This document shows positions 57,017 to 64,000 of a DNA stretch of 64,000 nucleotides, piece after piece (position 1 is the first letter of the stretch; every line of letters begins with the position of its first letter). The translations under genes and the position numbers were made by a program. Origin of the DNA: Oscheius sp. JU75. Taxonomy: Eukaryota; Nematoda; Chromadorea; Rhabditida; Rhabditidae. The notes under the pieces are model-generated. The model was not told where the DNA came from. It was given only the letters and a program-made list of their open reading frames with translations, and ran no database searches. The stretch is taken from contig JASJZC010000006.1 in the NCBI GenBank assembly GCA_037178855.1, positions 10,000,314-10,064,313 on the forward strand, in the 5' to 3' direction.

Positions 57017-60000
57017 ATGACGACACTAAACGCGTTTCTTCTCCAGCTATTAGTGTTATTGTAAGTTCTCTTTCTTTTCTTCTTTGTAAAGCTCCCGCAC
57101 TCTTCTAACAATAGTAATATGTCCGTTTTGGCTTTCTTTAAGCACTGGCAGCCTTTTGCAGCGCAAAATCATTTCTTTCTTAGTTTTTAACGAGTCTAAC
57201 CCTGACTAGACTTTTGTAATATGCTTGCAACTTTGATCTGCTCAGTAAAACGCTTGCCGTTGCTTGTTTTTCCACTCTCTCTCTCTCTTTGGCAAATCGA
57301 GGCTAAAATTTTGTTTGCAGCGGCGCCGAGTCCAGCAACGTGACCACAGTTCCCGAATTCAGCCCGTACTACGGCGGCTTCACACATAGAAGGACCTTCC
57401 CCGAAAATTTTATGTAAGTTTTGATCATTTTTTGACACTTGCAAACGAAACTCCGGGGTCATGGTGCCGTAACATTACATCAGTTTTGCTGCCCTCGAGG
57501 TTCAACAAAAAATTGGTTGATGACTGACGAATCGCTCGTCCGAGTTCATGCGCTCTTCCCCCACTAAGAGAACCACTCACCAGAGCTTTTCAAGGCTAGC
57601 AATTACGAAAAAGAAAAACCTTCCCCCATTTGAAAAAAAAAGTTCCAGTTGAAAGATTATCAGCTGCTTGTGCCCTCGACCCCGCACAAGCGTGTTGATC
57701 TAGTCGGCAGGAGGGCATGTGTTGATTGAAAGTAGGCGGAGCCTGACGACATCTGGTTCGTCGGCGCGTCTGAACACCTCTAGCTACTTTACCAAAAAGT
57801 CCCTCCCTCCCCTTGTCCACTTTCCGGATCTAGAAAGACGCCGCCAGACCACTCTTGCTGTGAAGAGAGATCATATCGCCTTAGGGGGCGAGAGCCTATG
57901 CTGAACAATGACGCCATGGCTGACAGTTTCATTCAATACTGCTGCATTCAGCCATTTCTGCTAGTATTTCTCATTGTTTGCTGTTTTTTTAGGTGAGAAT
58001 TTTTTTAAAAAATTATTGCTGAAAACCTTCGTTTCAAAAGATTCATTCTCTCGTGTCTGTTTTCGAAGAAATCTGGGTACATTTCAGTCTAGACGGATCC
58101 TAATAAACCCAAATATTGTAAATAATTTTTTGGGCCTTGTTTTGACCGTTCCAATGAGCTCATAAACCGTGTTTAGTATTTTTTTTCCTTGTGACCCCAG
58201 GCTCTCACATGACGCCACAAAGCTTTCCAATCACGCTGCCACTGATAACTGTCTCGAGGAGGAGGAGGAAATGATAGGTTTCAGTACGCTGTTTTCACTA
58301 TACAATGTGTTACTACTCGGAGAGATCAGGAAGACAATTCTGTGAAGCAGTTTTTTAAGGGAATTGATCTTCGAAGCTGGTTGACGGCAATTTATTTCCT
58401 TTCACAGGTTATTAGTCAAAAGTATGACATTTTCCAGCTATAGAATCTCGATTGTTCCGTTATTAGAGGGTTAACCTTCCTAATTGCATACTTTTTCTAA
58501 GCCTCTGAGTCTACCCCCCTCCCTCCGCAGCAGACGTCTATTGTAGTCGTGCGATGAAGACCAGACCCTCTGTTTTCAGCAAAACGGGACCTATGTGAAA
58601 AATCTTTCGCTCAAAATCAAAATTGTTTACCAGAATGACGGACAAAAAAACTTTGTGAGCTGTGAAGGGAAAATCATCAAACTCAAAACACAGCTGCGTT
58701 TATATCGCCTTATTATATCTCTGGACTATTACTTGAGACGCCGTAAATCCTTCAGTGCAGTTTTAGCTACGTGGACCACAGTTCCAACCGGTTCCTGCTG
58801 TCCGAAATGTCCCCTTCCTTTCTGTTGCGCCGAGAAAGAGATATTTGCTACACGTGCCCAAAGAAAAACAATTGATGTTCCCGTTTTTGGGAGAGACGGA
58901 ACGCAGTTTTGAAATTTTCCTTTGTTTGGTAATCCAGGTGTGCGTACACCTGCGGATTAGGCAAATAACACGGGTCATAAATTTGCCGAAAAATAAGCAT
59001 ATGAATCTGAACTTGCAAATGCTATGAATCATCGTGTTATTATTCAGAACTTCGTCGGCATGTCCGAATGAAGCAGCACCGGCCATTTTGCGCCCCAACG
59101 AGACGGAAAATCTCACGGAAAGTACCTCGGGTGGCCCAGAAAATCCGTCTACAGGGAACTGTACGAACAATCTGACAGATCCCAGTGCTATCACGTATGT
59201 TTTCGTTGTTTATTTTCCCGTAAATGAAGAGTTTAGGAATCAGGTATCTTCAACGGACACTGCGCCACCACCCACGGAAGAGCCCACGAAGCAGCCAATC
59301 GCCACGTTCGACGAGTGGACGAAGGAAAAGTTGAAGCAGGAGCAGAGAAGGGTCGGTTTTTGAATGTTTCGATGTTATTGGTGATAATTTATAAGCAGGG
59401 ATCAACTGCGGCAGAGGAGGTTCGCGAAACGTGAGGCAACCCTTTTGTCAAGCCCAACGGCTATGGAAGGGAGGTGGTCGCGCAAATCGTGTGTAACAGA
59501 AGAAGGGAACTTTTGTACGAGAAAGAGGCGCGGAGATTCGCGCAAAATTTTTAAACCTCAGGGATCCAGTTGATCACTGTTTGGGTTACCAAAACTTGCC
59601 TAATTTCCAAGAAGCAGCCCAAAAAAAACCTTATCAAATGTCTTCTTTCAGACTGTGCCTGCTGTAGCTACTGTAACACCCGTGGTCAGTTCGACAGCTC
59701 CGTCTCGAAATTACGCTTCGCGCGAATGTGGAGCAAAAATCCTGATCAACAACCCGGAGGCCGAGAATACCAAAGCTATATTAAACGACAAGGTGCAATT
59801 TTCCTCCTTGATTTTTGAAGAAGGGAAAAGTTCAGGAAAAGGACGAGTACATGCGCAATCCGTGTGTCAAAGCCGGTGAAAAGTTCATTATCCTCGAGCT
59901 CTGCGAGACCATCCAGCCTCAGCAGATCGTTTTCGGCAACTTTGAGCTCTTCTCCTCGGGACCCAAGGATTTTCGTGTTTTTGTCGCGGAACGTTCCGGC

Positions 60001-62295
60001 TCGGATTGGCAGTCGTTGGGCAATTTCACGGCTGCCGACACGCGTCAGCTGCAAACATTCAACGTGGAAAGCAGACTTTACGCCAAGCTGCTCAAGATCG
60101 AGCTCGTCTCACATCACGGCAATGAGCATTACTGCACACTCTCGGTGCTCAAAGTGATGGGATCGTCGATGGTAGACGAGTACGAATACGAGGTTGGTTT
60201 TGGTAGTAGTGAAACAGGCGCCTCGGGTGAGAGTGAGCCGCGTGACTGCCTAGTTTTGTGGGCACAGGTACCGCCACTACTCTCTGGTTTTCATAATAAG
60301 TTTGTAGACCAGAGTTAGCGCTATTCAGAATCTTTTGTTCATCTGGTAACTCGCAAGGCGGTTCAAATTTACGTACGCTTCTAATGACTAGAAATCTAGT
60401 TACAGAAGTACCGGGACATGTTCTAAATTTGGTAATTGGCCTTGATGATCATTGTTTTTCCAGGCACGTCTTGCCAATCAGGCCGAAGTGCGGATTCCTG
60501 TCGCTGTCGTCGAAGAACCTCCCGTCCAGATCAAGGCGCCCACTGTAGAAGTTACGACGGAAGCACCCAAGCTACCAACAGCTATTGAGCCACCTCCAAT
60601 AGTAGAATCTGCTACAGCTGTAGCCATGCCGAAAAACGAACAGAAACCGATCGTTCAGGAGATAGTTGACCAGGTTGGATTTGGAATTTTGATACTTTCC
60701 AATGAGAGACTGGTTTAGGGTGGGAAGATTTTCAACAATCTCGTGAAGGTGGTGAAGAGCAAGCTGACTGGCAGTACGAAGAAGACGCACAACTACAAGC
60801 CGTTCGACATGTCGCTTTGTAAAGTCTGTCCGCTGGATGCCTCATGTATTGTGCCGACTCATCTTTGTTGGGTCTTTGTCTGGAGACCGACGCCGAGGAA
60901 TTCAACGTGAGTCAATGAGTCTATTAATGCAGTACGAAATGTTCTAGTGACACGGTCGAAAACCTTTACTTCATTATAATCTTTCAGAATTCCCATCGAC
61001 TCACTTGATCTACCCTCCCGTCGTCTGTTCTCGGAAAAGCAGCGACGAAGACGTTTCGCCTTCCATCAGCGTCAAGCGTATGAGAGACGGGGTTCTGTTT
61101 TGTCATCGGACAGGCTGGAAGTAGTCGCCGAGACTCTTCCAGCCGTTGAAATCCGGATTGAAGAGCCGTCCGTCGTCACAACTCCGTCACCCGTGCAACC
61201 AAATCCAAGTGAATCCCTTCCAGCAGCGTCTGTCAGTCATAAAGTAGGCACTTTTGCCATTGTTAGTATAGAATTTTTTTTAGGAATCTGTTTTCATGAA
61301 GCTCAACAAAAGAATCGCTGCCCTGGAGCTGAACATGTCCCTCTCGTCCGAATACCTAAGCGAATTGAGTCGGCAATACGTGGCCCAGACGGACGAGCAC
61401 AAAAAGCACATGGAACAGGCAAGAAGGACGGCTCAAGAGGCTGCGGAAGGTGTCGAGACGAGGCTGAATAGGACCATCGCCGAGCGACTAACCACGATGC
61501 GGAAAGAGATGGATGCGCTGTCTCAGTGGCTTCATGCCATGAGGATATCGGCATCGGAAATCGCCTACAGCCGGCAGTTTCCGGAGAAGGACAAGTGCCG
61601 GAACGAGGACAACACAGCAATGCGGCACTACGTGGCCAAAGACGACGGATGGAGGAATTCGTTGTGGACGGTTAGTTCATCTTCAAAATATGTCTCAATA
61701 CGCAAAAAAAGTTGGAAATTTTGTCAATATTTGATACTCGAAAATACCATTATTTATTATTCTTTTAAGCAGACAAGGTGTTTATTGCAGTCCCTACAAG
61801 CGCAGATTTAAACATCAAGTTTTCTAGACAGACGAAGTTCTTCTGTACGTCGTCGCCAGTCAAGGCCTCTCAATCCTCGTCTTCACATCCATCGTACTCT
61901 ATACCTGTCGACGGCGAAATCCGGATTCAGACACAGCCGAATTGGAGAGGCTAATTCAGCTCAAGATTGAGAAATCACTTGAAGCTAGAGGTTATCAGTT
62001 TGTCTTGTTTCTTTCAATTCAAATTTTAGCTCCAACAACAGCGCCTATTCTCAGCCAAAATCAGAAAAAGAAGAGAAGGAAGAGAAATCGTCCCCTGAGC
62101 ACCAACGAGTATCCCTCGTCGGATTCGGCCGTCTCGCGAACGACAACCTGTCCCACAGAGACGTCCTCGGAGGCTGAAAGTGCTCGTCTTTTGGCCCAAC
62201 AGCTCCTGGACGCGACGATTCGTCCACCGACGGAGAGGAGCGAAGAAGAGGATCAGCAGGCCTGGATCCCAGTCAGGCGGAAAAACTCTCTTTAG
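57017..62295 (+). CDS. SUCO: SUCO-type SUN-like-domain membrane protein (Slp1/osteopotentia family)
   Basis: Twelve exons (57017-57060, 57321-57413, 59048-59194, 59237-59351, 59652-59792, 59836-60192, 60464-60673, 60719-60906, 60988-61243, 61284-61670, 61828-61990, 62030-62295) give 788 residues. The start [14 protein letters not shown] is a signal peptide. [13 protein letters not shown] precedes the SUN-like domain, which contains [38 protein letters not shown] and [21 protein letters not shown] coiled-coil region ([20 protein letters not shown]) and one membrane segment ([15 protein letters not shown]) follow, then a short basic, Ser-rich tail. Human SUCO has the same order. The family sits in the rough ER and supports folding or stability of membrane and secreted proteins. 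The 1.6-kb second intron is much longer than the rest. This is the last recognisable gene before the telomere. Confidence 0.9.
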
Positions 62296-62980
62296 GCCCC
62301 GTTTAGGCAACACCTTCCCTCGTAATCTAGTCTATGAGCCATGTATTCCCTGTGATTTTTTCGGGTCATCCTCTTGTTACAAAACTTCTTTCCATCACTG
62401 TACTTTCACCCCTCCTCCTCCTAACATACCAAAATTCTCTGTATATTGCAATCTATTGCTCCGAGAGCCCTCCCCTTTTCGACCCTGAATTAGACCCCAG
62501 TTTGATACATTCCAACTATACTCACAACGAGACGGGTATGAGATTAAAAAAAAGGTTTACGTTTGTTGTATCTCCGGTAGATACCATTGTGGTAGAGACG
62601 ACAGTAGACGAGCAAAGGGTTACAACCTTTATTGGGGCAGCCACTAATCAAGACTGTCTCGCTATTGAAAACGAGAGCAATAATATATGTACAAACACTG
62701 AAAGTAAACAAGGTAATTCTGCTTGGTGATTATGCTTGTTCCAACACTGTTAAAGACCTTATTTTTCTGAACGAGTGATATGTGAATGATACGCCAAGGG
62801 ATCTTTCGAGGGAAGGACCTGATCGAGACGATGTAATTTTTTACCTTTTTTTTCTCTTAACGAATAAAAAAGTTTGTCTGCTAAGGGGGTCAATGAAAGA
62901 AAAAAAAATCAAGTAATCGAAACGTGAAGACGATACTTGACGAAGCAGAAGACTTTTGTTGTACGAGAGCCATATTTTTT
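62296..62980. other. Subtelomeric spacer
   Basis: Only about 690 bases lie between the SUCO stop and the telomere. They contain the SUCO 3' end (an AATAAA at 62863-62868 may be its polyadenylation signal if the UTR is long) and a plus-strand frame of 131 codons at 62334-62729. That frame has one hydrophobic stretch (LLSITVLSPLLLLTY) and two N-glycosylation sites but no recognisable domain. No subtelomeric repeat family or satellite is visible. Confidence 0.6.
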
Positions 62981-64000
62981 TTAGGTTTGGGCTTAGGCTT
63001 AGGCTTAGGCTTAGGCTTAGGCTTAGGCTTAGGCTTAGGCTTAGGCTTAGGCTTAGGCTTAGGCTTAGGCTTAGGCTTAGGCTTAGGCTTAGGCTTAGGC
63101 TTAGGCTTAGGCTTAGGCTTAGGCTTAGGCTTAGGCTTAGGCTTAGGCTTAGGCTTAGGCTTAGGCTTAGGCTTAGGCTTAGGCTTAGGCTTAGGCTTAG
63201 GCTTAGGCTTAGGCTTAGGCTTAGGCTTAGGCTTAGGCTTAGGCTTAGGCTTAGGCTTAGGCTTAGGCTTAGGCTTAGGCTTAGGCTTAGGCTTAGGCTT
63301 AGGCTTAGGCTTAGGCTTAGGCTTAGGCTTAGGCTTAGGCTTAGGCTTAGGCTTAGGCTTAGGCTTAGGCTTAGGCTTAGGCTTAGGCTTAGGCTTAGGC
63401 TTAGGCTTAGGCTTAGGCTTAGGCTTAGGCTTAGGCTTAGGCTTAGGCTTAGGCTTAGGCTTAGGCTTAGGCTTAGGCTTAGGCTTAGGCTTAGGCTTAG
63501 GCTTAGGCTTAGGCTTAGGCTTAGGCTTAGGCTTAGGCTTAGGCTTAGGCTTAGGCTTAGGCTTAGGCTTAGGCTTAGGCTTAGGCTTAGGCTTAGGCTT
63601 AGGCTTAGGCTTAGGCTTAGGCTTAGGCTTAGGCTTAGGCTTAGGCTTAGGCTTAGGCTTAGGCTTAGGCTTAGGCTTAGGCTTAGGCTTAGGCTTAGGC
63701 TTAGGCTTAGGCTTAGGCTTAGGCTTAGGCTTAGGCTTAGGCTTAGGCTTAGGCTTAGGCTTAGGCTTAGGCTTAGGCTTAGGCTTAGGCTTAGGCTTAG
63801 GCTTAGGCTTAGGCTTAGGCTTAGGCTTAGGCTTAGGCTTAGGCTTAGGCTTAGGCTTAGGCTTAGGCTTAGGCTTAGGCTTAGGCTTAGGCTTAGGCTT
63901 AGGCTTAGGCTTAGGCTTAGGCTTAGGCTTAGGCTTAGGCTTAGGCTTAGGCTTAGGCTTAGGCTTAGGCTTAGGCTTAGGCTTAGGCTTAGGCTTAGGC
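62981..64000 (+). repeat. Telomere, (TTAGGC)n
   Basis: The array begins with one degenerate pair (TTAGGT TTGGGC) and then runs as perfect TTAGGC units to the last base, about 168 copies. TTAGGC is the telomere repeat known from Caenorhabditis, Ascaris and other nematodes. The G-rich strand runs 5'->3' toward the window end, as expected at a right chromosome end. The array is cut by the window or assembly limit, so its true length is unknown. Confidence 0.98.

Noticed and set aside
1-64000. CRISPR arrays, bacterial operons or prophage
   Set aside because: Spliced genes and a nematode telomere show nuclear eukaryotic DNA; no direct-repeat/spacer arrays are present.

Overview
This window is the right-hand end of a nematode chromosome. 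The last 1,020 bases are an essentially perfect TTAGGC array, the nematode telomere repeat, written G-rich 5'->3' toward the end. Very short introns (many 36-45 nt) ending in TTTTCAG, an flp-18 neuropeptide gene, Str-type serpentine receptors and apparent spliced-leader acceptor sites all fit a chromadorean, probably rhabditid, worm. I cannot name the species.

Layout from the interior outward. At 0.4-8.6 kb are three housekeeping genes on the + strand: DUSP12/YVH1 phosphatase, DDI1 aspartic protease, and a divergent ADP/ATP carrier whose introns hold a MITE-like element and a mariner relic. At 8.8-11.2 kb a nicotinic acetylcholine receptor subunit lies on the - strand, followed by a repeat-rich gap and a decayed C-type lectin gene (12.8-14.4 kb). 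At 14.5-25.5 kb is a tandem cluster of five related seven-transmembrane chemoreceptor genes, two on + and three on -, the two groups converging, with foldback repeats in two of them. At 26.7-32.2 kb an M13 (neprilysin-type) peptidase converges on flp-18, which encodes ten PGVLRFG peptides.

At 32.2-38.3 kb is a gene-poor stretch. A CNNM metal transporter (about 39.5-45.4 kb, +) then converges on a RASEF/rsef-1 EF-hand-coiled-coil-Rab GTPase (45.7-48.7 kb, -). After a retroelement island comes a small secreted Gly/Tyr-rich peptide gene (50.4 kb). Next is a likely two-gene operon on the - strand, DDX47 helicase followed by SUPT3H (SAGA subunit). Proteasome beta-6 (pbs-6) and SUCO, a SUN-like-domain membrane protein, follow on the + strand. 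SUCO stops about 690 bases before the telomere, so an ordinary housekeeping gene is the terminal gene.

Mobile or repeated DNA is frequent and sits almost entirely in introns and gaps: at least four foldback structures (two share termini), tRNA-derived SINE-like copies, two 3' ends of one non-LTR retrotransposon, a mariner relic, and many (GACAGA)n-type tracts. Exon models were assembled by hand from frame continuity and GT/AG sites. For DUSP12, DDI1, the carrier, the peptidase, flp-18, pbs-6 and SUCO the summed exon lengths are whole codons. The 5' ends of the acetylcholine receptor and CNNM genes remain unresolved.
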